Positions 49,710 to 60,100 of a stretch of 60,162 bases of DNA are shown here, one piece after another; position 1 is the first letter of the stretch; each line of letters starts with the position of its first letter. The translations under genes were made by a program, and so were the position numbers. The notes below the pieces were generated by a model. That model was not told where the DNA came from. It worked only from the letters and a program-made list of their open reading frames with translations, and did not search any database. Location of the stretch: positions 1-60,162 of IMG/VR virus record IMGVR_UViG_3300035703_000098. The stretch is one strand, 5' to 3'. Source of the DNA: a virus.

Positions 49710-50765
49710 TCAGATCACATCGGTGAACAGGAACGACGAAGCCGGAGCAGTGAGCTTGGCCACGCGATGGTCGATCACACGGACTTTCGTGACTCGATTT
49801 TCGGTGTCGTTCTTCACTTCCGTCTGCATGTCGTACCCATCGCTGCCCTGGTAGACGAACAGCGAGCAGGACGAGAACTCCGGCGAACCGTAGAGGCCTT
49901 CCAGCGCCCCGGGACGCGCCAGCAGCATGGCCTTTGCGCCGGTAAGCACATAGGACCGACTGACAGACGACGCGCCCTTTTTGCTGGTCACCATCGTGGT
50001 GTTCTCGACAACCAGCTTGACGCCGTAGAGGTATGGCGGAAGCCCCCATTCGGAGTTGTCCCACAGCGTGCCTTCGATCTGGCCCTTGCTGTGCTGCGAC
50101 CCCTTGAGGTACTCGACGATCTCCTGACATTCAGAGATTTCACTGGCACAGTCGGGACTGATCACCAGCACGAGGTCTTTCTTGCTGACAGCGCTCAGCG
50201 TTGCCTTCTCGATGACCTTCGCCGCATAGTTCAACGACCGCTTGATGTCCTGTCGGGCACTGGTCGAAGCCGCCCACGTCCCGGAGTTACCGGAGATATC
50301 AGCCGCCGCCGAATAGTGACCGGACAGGTAATTGCCAGTCGTGGTCAACATGTCGATGACATGCCGCGTCCGGCTGGTCATGCCCTGCTGGGCCTTGATG
50401 CGGGCGTGCTGATTGACGATGTCCCACGATGCCTGTTCGGCACCGAGATTGCCCAGCCGCGCGCTCCACGCTTTGCGGTCGCAAGTGAACTGTTTGAACT
50501 GGAACGACTCCGTTCCGCCGTTGTCGTCGGGAGCATCTGCGCCATCCGGCCAGGCGTGTTCAACGTCGTTGGCCGACAGAACTCGACCGGCCTCTTCGAC
50601 GGTCATTTCCAGCCAGTAACCGGCCATCTTCGGCGCCGGAATCAGCTTCGTGTACTGATTCAACGCGAATTTGCTGGGGTTGCGGCTGAAATCCACAGTA
50701 AGGCCGCCGCTGGCCTTATGGTCCAGAACGAAGGTGTTATTACCACCCGGAAGAGTCGCAACCAC
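49710..50765 (-). CDS. Major capsid protein
   Basis: 351 aa from GTG 50765, chosen because GGAGAAAAAG lies just upstream and the ORF before it is the terminator stem. Long beta/alpha protein with features of HK97-fold capsid proteins (WLEMTVEEAGRVLSANDVEH, KKDLVLVISPDCASEISECQ, LLARPGALEGLYGSPEFSSC). It follows the decoration gene and precedes the connector. Independent terminator upstream would let it be expressed by a fresh promoter or read-through ratio. Confidence 0.8.
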   Translation of the reverse strand: MVATLPGGNNTFVLDHKASGGLTVDFSRNPSKFALNQYTKLIPAPKMAGYWLEMTVEEAGRVLSANDVEHAWPDGADAPDDNGGTESFQFKQFTCDRKAWSARLGNLGAEQASWDIVNQHARIKAQQGMTSRTRHVIDMLTTTGNYLSGHYSAAADISGNSGTWAASTSARQDIKRSLNYAAKVIEKATLSAVSKKDLVLVISPDCASEISECQEIVEYLKGSQHSKGQIEGTLWDNSEWGLPPYLYGVKLVVENTTMVTSKKGASSVSRSYVLTGAKAMLLARPGALEGLYGSPEFSSCSLFVYQGSDGYDMQTEVKNDTENRVTKVRVIDHRVAKLTAPASSFLFTDVI

Positions 50766-50784
50766 GGCTTTTTCTCCAGTCCAC

Positions 50785-50832
50785 AAAAAAGAAAAACCCG
50801 CGACCGAGTGCATTCACACTCAGGCGCGGGTT
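50785..50832 (-). terminator. Rho-independent terminator before the capsid gene
   Basis: On the minus strand AACCCGCG...CGCGGGTT forms a GC-rich stem with an extra paired segment (CACTC/GAGTG), followed by TTTTTCTTTTTT. Complete intrinsic terminator shape between the decoration gene and the capsid gene. Partial read-through would be needed unless a promoter lies inside the spacer. Confidence 0.8.
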
Positions 50833-50878
50833 CTGTTGGTCAGTCACCCGAAAGAATCAGATTGTGAGAGTCAGTCGA

Positions 50879-51298
50879 TTACGCGGCCGGAACGGTACGA
50901 GTAGACGGACGCAGCTCCATGCGGGCGTATTCGCCTTCCGACGCCGTTTCGAGCGCCTTGCCACCAAGGTTCCGCACCGTGCCGGCAGTCGTAGCGGCAA
51001 TGACCGCCTGGCCGTCTGCGTCCGACTCAACGTCCGACCCGTAGGTCACGCCGCCGGAACCAACGCGGATCAGCACGATCTCGCCCGGTGTGTGATGCAC
51101 GTTGAGTGCTTCACCGCTTTGTGCGGCCTGAGGCGGATCGGCCGTTTCGCTCGGAATCGGAACCACGCGGCTGAATTCCTGCGAGACACCGTAGATCGAC
51201 TCGTTCGCATCGCATTCGGCGACGGAGAAGTTTCCACTCAATTTGACGAAGCGACTCACTCGAATCGTCCCGGTCGCAACATGGGCACCAGTCGGCAT
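50879..51298 (-). CDS. Head decoration protein-like
   Basis: 139 aa from ATG 51298, preceded by GAGGAACGGAAC. GAHVATGTIRVSRFVKLSGN, VVPIPSETADPPQAAQSGE, and GVTYGSDVESDADGQAVIAA resemble the small beta-rich DUF2190-type decoration proteins that sit beside capsid genes. Flanked on both sides by terminators with matching spacer sequences. Confidence 0.72.
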   Translation of the reverse strand: MPTGAHVATGTIRVSRFVKLSGNFSVAECDANESIYGVSQEFSRVVPIPSETADPPQAAQSGEALNVHHTPGEIVLIRVGSGGVTYGSDVESDADGQAVIAATTAGTVRNLGGKALETASEGEYARMELRPSTRTVPAA

Positions 51299-51311
51299 GT
51301 TCCGTTCCTCA

Positions 51312-51363
51312 AAAAGAAAGAGCCTGTGCTGAATGCTGTTGTTTGCACTCAGCACAGGCTCTG
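51312..51363 (-). terminator. Rho-independent terminator before the decoration gene
   Basis: On the minus strand AGAGCCTGTGCTGA...TCAGCACAGGCTCT is a near-perfect 14-bp stem followed by TTTCTTTTT. It lies between the protease/scaffold gene and the decoration gene. The spacer after it shares TCTGTTGGTCAGTCACC with the spacer of the second terminator at 50785. Confidence 0.82.
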
Positions 51364-51407
51364 TTGGTCAGTCACCTGTGAAATCAGATTGTCTGTAAGC
51401 GAGCCGC

Positions 51408-53075
51408 TCAGATCCGGCCGGCAATCGCATCCTCAACCAGCTTGTTGTAATCCGCCGGTCGGCCCGCCTGCACTTCGGCGCGGTACTTCTCCATCGCCCT
51501 CTTCGCGTATCGAGCCATCTTCGGGTTGCCCGGCTGCGACAAATCCCCGCCGGAACTTTCCGTCTTCTTCGGCCGCTCAACCGGCAAATCGCCAACCTCA
51601 TCAGCCAGCGGCACTCGCACTGAATTTCGCTCCAGAGACTTCGCATACCGTTCAAACTGAACATCGTCGAAGTCTTCACTGAGTTGAGCACATTCGTCGA
51701 TGTCGATCTGGTGGCCCTTCTTACGAAGTGCAGCCAGCGTCGCACGGCGGTAATGCTCCTTTTTCTCGCCGCCCACTTTCGCGAGCTGCTGCTTCAGCCG
51801 GGCATTCTCAGCCTGCAGTGAAGTGATGCGATCCATCAGGACGTCAGGACTGGCGCCGGATTCAGGGCTGACCGCTTCGAGACTTGAGCCAGATGTATCG
51901 CCAGCCGATTCCGTTTCATCGCCGTCATCATCGCCGTCATCAACATCCGACGCCGCTTCAGCCGGGGCCGGAGCTGCTCCTGCCTCGCCTTCACCGCCAT
52001 CCTCTTCATCATCTTCATCGTCGAAGTCCGCCATGACCTGAGAGTCATCGTCGGAGACTTCATCACCGTCCGGCTCGTCATGATCGTCGTCAGTGACTGC
52101 TTCGGTGTCCGCGACATCATCCGGCCCTTTGTCGCCGGCCATCATCGACTTCACGAACTGCACCCACGGCGTTTCTTCCAGAATGTCCGCCGCATACTGA
52201 GCGATCTTGCGAGCATCTTCGTCAGAAAGAGCCATCGAATCCCGTCCTTCTGTTTCCGGCTCATCGGCCGAATACTTTTCGTCTGGAACAAACGTGTTCG
52301 CGCCGCCAGGCATCGCTGCAGCTGCGTACCGCTCAACCTTGATTCCCGATCGCTGCCCCTGTACTCGCGTCGCAGACAACCGCGTGATTCCACGGGCTGC
52401 ATACCTCTCGACAGCGACTTCGTGCTGTGATCCAGACAGTGAATACCGAGCCATACCCAGATCGCGACGGGGACGTTCGGCCCCCAGCGCGGCGATCGGA
52501 TCCATGACCCGGTCTTCCAGTCGCGGAGTCAGCCAGACTTCCGGCGAGCGAGTGCGGTGAGTGTCCAGGATCGGCGCCGCGGATTTGCGGTGCCACTCCA
52601 CCGAAAACACTGCCCAGCGGGGAGCGCCCTCGTTACCAACCTGGCCGAGGTAGAACGGCCCGGAGTAGCCCAGCACTTCAGGCTGCTGATCAGCCGGATC
52701 GTCAGTCGTGTGCCCGTCCGTCAGCGCCGCGTAATTGCCGGTTTTCCGAATGCGATCATTCATGTTCCGAACGATCGCAGACAGCCCCTTGTGTTCGTAG
52801 TGCGTTGTCGAACCGTCGCCATTGCGGGCCACATGCTCGTCAAACACTGCGACCGGAGGCACCATCCGGTACTTCTCTTTCGGCCATTGCCTTCGCCCGG
52901 CCCGCAACAGCGAATCGTTTCCGGATTCAAACCAGACCCGGAACATCTCCGCGTTGCGAGCATCAGTATCGGGAATCTCGCGACTCATCAGAGTGTGGAA
53001 ACGAGTGGCAAACGCAATCTGATCCTCTCCCGGTTTCGGGAGCAGACCGACTCGCGTTGTGATACCTGCTGCCAT
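51408..53075 (-). CDS. Prohead protease/scaffold-like fusion protein
   Basis: 555 aa, ATG 53075. Residues 1-200 form an alpha/beta domain without an obvious classical catalytic motif (FRVWFESGNDSLLRAGRRQW, YSGPFYLGQVGNEGAPRWAV). Residues 206-270 contain several processing-like motifs (LGMARYSLSG, VAVERYAARG, KVERYAAAAM). Residues 300-420 are strongly acidic (DDDHDEPDGDEVSDDDSQV), then a coiled coil (RITSLQAENARLKQQLAKVG). This resembles scaffold and internal cleavage proteins of capsid assembly. It precedes the decoration and capsid genes. The protease call is uncertain; the scaffold character is clearer. Confidence 0.65.
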   Translation of the reverse strand: MAAGITTRVGLLPKPGEDQIAFATRFHTLMSREIPDTDARNAEMFRVWFESGNDSLLRAGRRQWPKEKYRMVPPVAVFDEHVARNGDGSTTHYEHKGLSAIVRNMNDRIRKTGNYAALTDGHTTDDPADQQPEVLGYSGPFYLGQVGNEGAPRWAVFSVEWHRKSAAPILDTHRTRSPEVWLTPRLEDRVMDPIAALGAERPRRDLGMARYSLSGSQHEVAVERYAARGITRLSATRVQGQRSGIKVERYAAAAMPGGANTFVPDEKYSADEPETEGRDSMALSDEDARKIAQYAADILEETPWVQFVKSMMAGDKGPDDVADTEAVTDDDHDEPDGDEVSDDDSQVMADFDDEDDEEDGGEGEAGAAPAPAEAASDVDDGDDDGDETESAGDTSGSSLEAVSPESGASPDVLMDRITSLQAENARLKQQLAKVGGEKKEHYRRATLAALRKKGHQIDIDECAQLSEDFDDVQFERYAKSLERNSVRVPLADEVGDLPVERPKKTESSGGDLSQPGNPKMARYAKRAMEKYRAEVQAGRPADYNKLVEDAIAGRI

Positions 53076-53096
53076 GTCGTTTCACTCGATTAAAAA

Positions 53097-53168
53097 TGGC
53101 GGAGGACAGAATTGAACTGTCTGTCTCCAGCTTATGAGGCTGGCGAGATACCGGTTCTCCACTCCGCG
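53097..53168 (-). tRNA. tRNA-Met(CAT), initiator-like
   Basis: 72 nt. Acceptor arms CGCGGAG and CTCCGCC pair except for a C1-C72 mismatch. D arm GAG-AACCGGTAT-CTC (A11-T24), anticodon arm CCAGC-CTCATAA-GCTGG (anticodon CAT), variable AGACA, T arm GACAG-TTCAATT-CTGTC, discriminator A. A 1-72 mismatch with A11-T24 are initiator signatures in bacteria; three G-C pairs in the anticodon stem, another signature, are absent. No CCA is encoded. It lies in the gap between two minus-strand genes. Confidence 0.88.
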
Positions 53169-53174
53169 TCAGTA

Positions 53175-53861
53175 TCAGTTGTCACCCAGGTTGATCCAGA
53201 TCAGCCGAATCGTCCCGTTCACAGTGATCGTGTCGTTGGCCGAAGACCCGGCATCCGGACACGCGATGTTCAGGTAAGCGTCCGCAGCCGTCGAAGTGCC
53301 ATCCAGCAGGGCAACCGCTGTCGATTCGCCCTTTACGGCTCCTGCGCCGCTCGTCAGCGTGCCGGCCGTGCTGGGAACGATGTTCGCTTCCGTGCTGGTC
53401 AGAGTCGCATTGTCGGTCCCCACAGCCGCGGAGCCAACAGACGCAACGATTGAGGCCGTGTCTGAGATTCCGCCAGCACCGGCTTCGATGGTGAGGTCGG
53501 TCACCGCGCCCAGAACCATGATGTTGCCGGCCGGGAAGTCGTAGACCTTCTGGCTGCCGTGGCTGCCGTTGGTCGTCGCGTCCGTCATCGTGACTTCAAG
53601 GTCTTCGATCGTCAGCACAGTCGTCTGCACACGGGCGCCGCGTTCGTCAGCAGCCACACCGGTCCCCGCTGCCGCGCCGGAGCTGGTCGCTTCCGGTTCC
53701 AGACCGTCCGGCTGAACCCATTCGCCGCTGGCATTGAAGACCAACAGTTTGCCGATCGTAGTGTCGAAGTAGACCGCGCCCACGTTCGCATTGGTCGGGC
53801 GCTGCGCCGTCGTTCCGCAACGATCAGCACCATTCTCGGACCACGGGATCACCTGAATCAT
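53175..53861 (-). CDS. Putative virion structural protein
   Basis: 228 aa from ATG 53861 (MIQVIPWSENGADRC); a GTG at 53876 is an alternative and neither has a strong ribosome-binding site. After a short globular part the C-terminal half is beta-rich and Ala/Thr/Gly-rich (TSTEANIVPSTAGTLTSGAG, NDTITVNGTIRLIWINLGDN), a pattern common to phage structural proteins. Between polyvalent and scaffold genes, a head or adhesion role is likely. Confidence 0.6.
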   Translation of the reverse strand: MIQVIPWSENGADRCGTTAQRPTNANVGAVYFDTTIGKLLVFNASGEWVQPDGLEPEATSSGAAAGTGVAADERGARVQTTVLTIEDLEVTMTDATTNGSHGSQKVYDFPAGNIMVLGAVTDLTIEAGAGGISDTASIVASVGSAAVGTDNATLTSTEANIVPSTAGTLTSGAGAVKGESTAVALLDGTSTAADAYLNIACPDAGSSANDTITVNGTIRLIWINLGDN

Positions 53862-53934
53862 ATCACACCATTTCACGCATAACTTGTCAGACCATCAACA
53901 GGCGGAACGCCAGAGTCACGATCCGACCACGAAC

Positions 53935-53953
53935 CGACCACAATCAGCAAGAG
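53935..53953. repeat. Short repeat, copy 2
   Basis: CGACCACAATCAGCAAGAG, one mismatch from the sequence at 5914-5932 in front of the portal gene. A partial tandem CCGACCAC lies just before it. In the 84-bp spacer between two minus-strand genes. Confidence 0.6.
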
Positions 53954-53960
53954 ATCATTT

Positions 53961-54173
53961 TCAGAGTTTTTCTGACCGTCTGGTGGATGCGACAATTCGG
54001 ACGGGCACACCGTTCTCAACGAAGACCTGCAGGCCGACTTCGCCAAACCATCCAGACTCGCCGACAGCGACAACTTCGCGCTCCATGGCGCGCAGGATGG
54101 CCGCCATGCGACTGCGACGAACAGCCTCCGGCTCGCCTTCAGCCGGCCTGCGATCAATCACTCTGCCGCTCAA
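53961..54173 (-). CDS. Small hypothetical protein
   Basis: 70 aa from TTG 54173, which overlaps the polyvalent stop (TTGA) behind a GGGGG site. MSGRVIDRRPAEGEPEAVRR, ESGWFGEVGLQVFVENGVPV suggest a basic alpha/beta protein. A competing frame (53873-54157) lacks such coupling. Function unknown. Confidence 0.55.
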   Translation of the reverse strand: MSGRVIDRRPAEGEPEAVRRSRMAAILRAMEREVVAVGESGWFGEVGLQVFVENGVPVRIVASTRRSEKL

Positions 54174-57100
54174 AATGGAACCCCCGCCAACTGTTCTGCC
54201 AGCGTGTCGATCGTGGATTCGCGAGACCATGTCTGCGGCCCGTCGAAACCATTCTCATCACCACTGAAATTGTCGAAGTCATCGAATCCGTCACTGTCGC
54301 CGAAATCGTCATCAGCGCTGGCGGACGGCTGCTTTTGCACTCGCTTTGCCGCCTTGCGATCACGCATCAATCGCTCTGCGGCACTGTCTGCCACTTCCTG
54401 CGACCACTCTTTGACCGCTGGCTTTGCGCCCTCGCGAATGAAGTCCCACACTTTCTGCGGGTTCTCAGTATCATCCGGATCGAATCCCAGATGCTGGAAC
54501 GCATAGGCGAATGTGCGAGCGCCCTCATCGAATCCGGGAACCGTCGAATGGTCCCTGTAGGCGTTTTCGATGAACCCCTGCCGGCCGGAGTTCAGGCCAG
54601 TCATCTTCCTGGCTTCCGCGCGAGCCTGTTCAAACAGCAAATGATCCTGAGACATCCGCTGATGCTCTTCCGTCATCGCTCGAAGGACATCACGAGTCGA
54701 AACGCCGGTCGCCCTGGCTGCACTCCGGGCCGCCGCATGCTTCTGCTGAGCTGCGGGAGACTCCAGCTTCTTCAGGTCGGCAGTCTTCATGTCTTTCCCG
54801 GTCTTCCCGGCCGCTTCCGCATGGGCCTGCCGCGCAGCGCGACGATCGCGTGACAGGTCATCTTCGCCGATCAGATCGTTGACATGCTCACCCTTCAGAC
54901 CGGGACAGCCTTTGGTGATCTTGCCGTCACCGTTCACGAACACCGACGAACCGCCGACCTTCTGCCAGCCCGGAGTCCCGTCACCCGGCTGGCGTGCCCT
55001 CTGCGACGTTGCCACTCTCTTCTTGCCCCCGCGAGTCTTTCCAGCTTTCGGATGGCTTTCAGCAGGCGCCGACGGCTTCAGTTCGTAACGCTCTACATGC
55101 ACGGCATCGAAGGCACGACGAAGCATGCCGTAAGGCTCGCGACTGACATCCGAATCCGGCATGGATGGCTTTTCAATTGTGACAAGCCGTGTATTCACAC
55201 CGGTTTTCCGAAACGCCTCATTCGACGCAAACGAACCTTCCGGCAAGTCTTCGGAGACTCCCCCCTGGCCCGTTAACCAGGCGTCGAATTCTTCGCGCTT
55301 TCGGCCACCGCCTGCACTCATGATGGCCACAACGCGGCCACCCGGAGCAAGCAGGGAAAAGGCGTGTTTGACATGTTCGATATCCTGCGCATTCTCAAAC
55401 GGCGGATTCATCACGATGCGGTCATAGCCGCCTTCGGAGTGCTTCAGGAAATCATCGCCAACCAACTTGTGGCCCTTTGCATCCAGCACGCCTCGCAGAT
55501 CACTGTGCGGCTCAATCGCATGTGGTTCAATCGCATCACCGTGCCGCTCTTTGAGCACATCCAGCAGATCACCTTTGCCTGCGGATGGTTCCAGAACTTT
55601 CATGCCCGGACGAATATCAGCCTCGTCAACCAGGCGATTCGCCAATGTCTTCGGAGTGGGAAAGAACCCGTCGATCTTTCTGCCGGCCAGTGCTCGTTCC
55701 GCCGCCTTGATCGGGTCTGTCTGCTGTTTGCCCACCTTGAGAGACTGGTATTCCCGAAGCGCCGCCCGCAATTCGGGCGGGTTCGTGATATCCATTGACC
55801 GCAGTCGCTTCACCTGTTCCAGCCGCCAGTTGAGATCATCTGCAATTCGCTGCCTGTTGCGGTCCGGTGATTTCTTCAGCCGAGACGCCACTGTTTCCAG
55901 CCTGGCAATCTCGTCTGGCTCGCTGAATGTGACCATTTCGCTGTCGGAAGTCGGCGCATCCACCAGATCAAGTTTGTGCCCGCGACTTCCGGCCGCAACG
56001 ATCGCTTCATCCGGAGACTTTGCAAACGTCTTGCCTCCGTCTGCCGTGTAGGCGTGCTCCAGTCCATGCTGCTGCAGTTCGCCTTTCAGTTTCGGATCCG
56101 AACTGCGATGCACTCGGACGGCCTTCCCATCCGGCACGCCGAACAATCGCGTCTTCTTTGACGTAATCAGTTCGCCGCCACTGAATGCCAGCCCATTCCC
56201 CTTCCGCTCAAATCCTTCTTCGGCCTTCTTCTTCAGGCTGGCCGCGATGTTCTTCAGGCCCGGCACGTCGCTGAGTTCGGCTGCATATTTGAGGATGTCA
56301 CTTTTGTGCAGACGCGGATACGGGAACTCCGCATGATCGACGTGCTCCCTTGCCGCCGGTCCATCCAGGATGCTTTCCTCTTCACGCCAGGTCATTCGAT
56401 CCTTGCCGTCTCCGCGCTCCTTCCGCATGTGCCGAACTGTCGCGTACTTCGCCTGATTCAACAGGCTGTCGAGCGTATCGAGATGCGTTCCGTGGCGGAC
56501 TCCAGCCAGATGTTGCAGTTCTCCGCGTTCAAGGTGATCCGCCAGAGTCTGCATCGTCTTTGCCTTCGCGACGCTGGCGTGTGCCCGGCCTTCGATCGAC
56601 GCCGCCATGTCCGCACGACGCGACGTATTCGTCTGACGCTCGCGACCGAGTTCCGCTGTCGCCGCTTCATGGATTGACGCGGCCTTTTCTCGAAGTGATT
56701 CGGATGCGGTCTGCGCCCGGAGTTCTGCTTTTGCGGCCATCTGATCCGATGCGTCCGCACTACCGCCTTCCATCACGCTGACGAACTGACGGCGAGCATC
56801 CTCAGTCGGAAAATGAAACCCGCCAGGCGTGCCGCCATAAGCCTTGTAGTACCATCCGCCCAATCGCCTGGCTGCCGCATTCATCGAATTGTATTCGTCT
56901 GTGCCAACCCGGTTCTTCGGACTCGCGGTGAAGATGTCGTGACCGCGCTTCGAGTGAAAATTCTTCGTCAGATCAAAGCCGCCAACTGAACCGACCGCTG
57001 CCGTCGATGCGGTAACCGTCGCCTTCTTACCGCGTTCAGATTCGCGTCTGGCTGTCGCCCGCAAGTCATCGTAAGTCGCCCGCTGCTCACTGGTCAGTTT

Positions 57101-60100
57101 GTCCTCGCCGCCCTTGATGCGCGCCGCTCGCTCAAAGTCTTCGATCGTCTTCGGGTTCTCCACTCCGGCCTTCATCTCCGCGATTTTTGCCTGCCGCTCT
57201 TCGGTAACGGCTTTACGCTGTGCTGCGTGCTTCTGGATGTGGTCGTCGGTCAGTTCATCAAGCCTCTTCGCGATCGCGTTAGCCTTTGCGGCCTTCATGT
57301 CGCCACTCATCTGATAACTGATGCCACGGTCGGTCACATTCAGCGACTCGCCACTCATCCAGTTCTGCATCAGACTATTGATTAGATCGGCCTTCTTTTC
57401 GCGACCGACCCAGCCGCGTGCGCCGCGCTTCTTTAGGTCTGCGACGCTCATTTTCTCCAGTTCACCGCGCACAGCTGACTGGAACTCCGGCGACTGCATT
57501 TCCTTGTGCCATTGCCGGACTTCATTTGCTGTTGTTTCTCCACGATCAAGGCGATCGTGCATTTCCGCGAGCCTGGCGATGCTGTACGGCGGCAGGTCTG
57601 TCCTTTCCGCTGCTGGTAATGGCATGTCGGCCTTCATCGATGTCGTTTGCTGTCGCTGTGAGAACTCTTCGAGCATCCGTTTCGCCAATGCGGGATTACT
57701 GGCAATGATGTCCTTCATCGCCGCTTTCGCGTCTTTGAGCGTTCTGCCGTTTTTCTGAACTGTACTAAGTGCAAGGGCATCTCCATGCTTCTCGAATAGC
57801 TCGCGAGCCTCGTCACGAATCTGAGATGACTCAAGTCGTTCTTGTCTTGCTTCTTCCACCTGCGACTTCTTCAGGTCATCAATCTGTCTGTCAATGTCAC
57901 CCCGTTTGCTGAGTGGCACATTGACTTGAGCCGTATCGACACCCTTTGAAGCCGCCTTCGTCGCTTTCCTTGCACGAACATACGCATCATCAGACGGTCG
58001 CGAACCCGCCTTCGACAACTCCCGCTGTCTCGCCACTAGATCCGGGTATTCCTGCAGTACATCATCGGGCACGTAGATGCCGCGCGCCAGATAACCCTCG
58101 ACGTGATTCTTGTGCTGTCCTAACTGCTCCTCCACGGCTCTGACCTGATAATCTCTCAGCGTAACGCCTTGCCGCATCAAGTCGGCCTTGCGCTCCTGTG
58201 TTAGATAGCCTTGCAGATGCCGAGGCCTGTCTGCTTTGGCCCAATCGCTGGCTGCCTGCTGCGCGGCATCGTAGGCCAGCCGCCGCTTGTCGAGCCGATG
58301 GAGCTTGTCCGCCTCTTCGGCTGTCATACTCTCCCACGCCTCTTTCGACCTGTCGTCGCCGACATCTACCAACTCCCGTTGCCCATCCAGCGGCTTGTTC
58401 GCGGCAGCTCGTTCCTCGTCCGCGTCTGAGATCTTCTCCAGCTCCGACTTCGGCACGGCAGACTCAGTGGACTTCGTGGACGACTTCGGCGCCGACACAT
58501 TGAACAGCTTGCCCTGTGAGTCCGGATTGAACAGGTTCTGCTGCTGGCCGGGGACGGTTGGCTGAGATGTTGCTCGCTCAGGTGTTTCTGGGCGCGCAGT
58601 CGGTAGTACCAATCGCGGATCAATCTCCTTCGTCGGCTCAGCTTGCTTTGACTCCGGCTTCCAATTGGGCATGTCCGCTGTCGCCACTAACACATTCTTA
58701 CCCCGCAACACGGCGCGAACTTCCGCTTGTGTGCCGCCTCCGTATGTGGCAATCGACAACTTTTCTCCGGGCTTCATCCTGGTCTTGAGCTCGTCCAATG
58801 TTGTGACGCCAGCAAACCTGCCTTTCCCGCCGCGAATTTCGCCAAGCTGTCGCTCGTTATTCTGCTTTAGCTTTACTGCACTGGAAGACGAGCGATTTCG
58901 TTCGGCCAGCTCGTTGGCGGCATTGGGCATCGCGTCTGCGTACTCGCGAAGCACTTCATCCGGAATTGAATCCGGATCGTAAATCAATGCGGCCTGCACC
59001 CATTCCTGATGATGGCCGGAATCATCTTGGCCGATCAGGAACTTACCGCCTGCAGGATCGAGTGCGTTGGCATACTCATCGGAAGTCAGCGTCCATGGAT
59101 CACGCCCGGTTGCTTTGCGGACGGCATGACCGCCTGATCTTGCGCGAGATGACAGCGCCGACTCGGACACCTTGCGACCACTTGACGACTTCGCTGCCAC
59201 ATCCGAACTGGACACCTCGCCGCTTCCATCTTTCGCCGGCTGTTTCTTACCTACTTCATGCGGCTTCTTGCCGTGCAGGGCCGGAACGGTCGGGTGGCTG
59301 GCAATCCGGCCTTCGCCGTCCAGCAGAACCGGAGTGCCGCCCGCGTGCTCCTTGCCGTCCTCTTCGTGACCGCCGATCGTCACCCAGCGGAATTCGCCCT
59401 GACCCTTCGCGGACTGGCGGGCGTAGCGCTCGCAGGCAACCCGCATCGCATACGACAAAGAATACCTGTTGACATCCCCATCAGAATGACGACCATCAAT
59501 ATCGGTCCCTTCAGAAGACGGGCGAGCCGTCCTGGGCGTTCTGTGAGGGGAGTCGGCACTCGCCGATTCATCCACTCTCGACCCTTTTTTCTTCTGAAGG
59601 GACTTTAATGCCAACTCTCGTCTGCCAGTCCTGACAGCCTGAATTGTGACGACATGACCGTTGAATCTCTTGCTGAACAATAACTGCAAACTCCCATGTG
59701 CATCCCGCTTCCGCAGCAGTTCCACATGGTCAGGCGAAGCCATGATTTCGGGTATCTTCATGAAGTCTTCGCGGCTGATCGGCAATTGCGATCGACTTGC
59801 TTCAATAGCCGGATCCGAATGACGATTAACGGCATGCCGCACATCATCAGCATCAATGATCAGGCTGTAACCTTCGACATCAACGCCAGTAGCAACTCTG
59901 ATCTTGTCAGCACCGATTTGGCTGACATCGGCATAATAAACCGCATCCCGGCCAGCAGCTTTTGACGACAAAGCGCGGTCAACCAATTGGCTAATTTCAG
60001 CAAGACCGCCTGTTCGCGTTCCTTGCGGTAAACGTGATCGCTGCCTGTTTGTTTGCGGCGAAACGGTCCACCGCCCTTGTTCGTCTCGCTTCTGATCTGG

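Noticed and set aside
53873-54157. Alternative 94-codon frame downstream of the polyvalent gene
   Set aside because: The frame starting at TTG 54173 has stop-start coupling and better composition.
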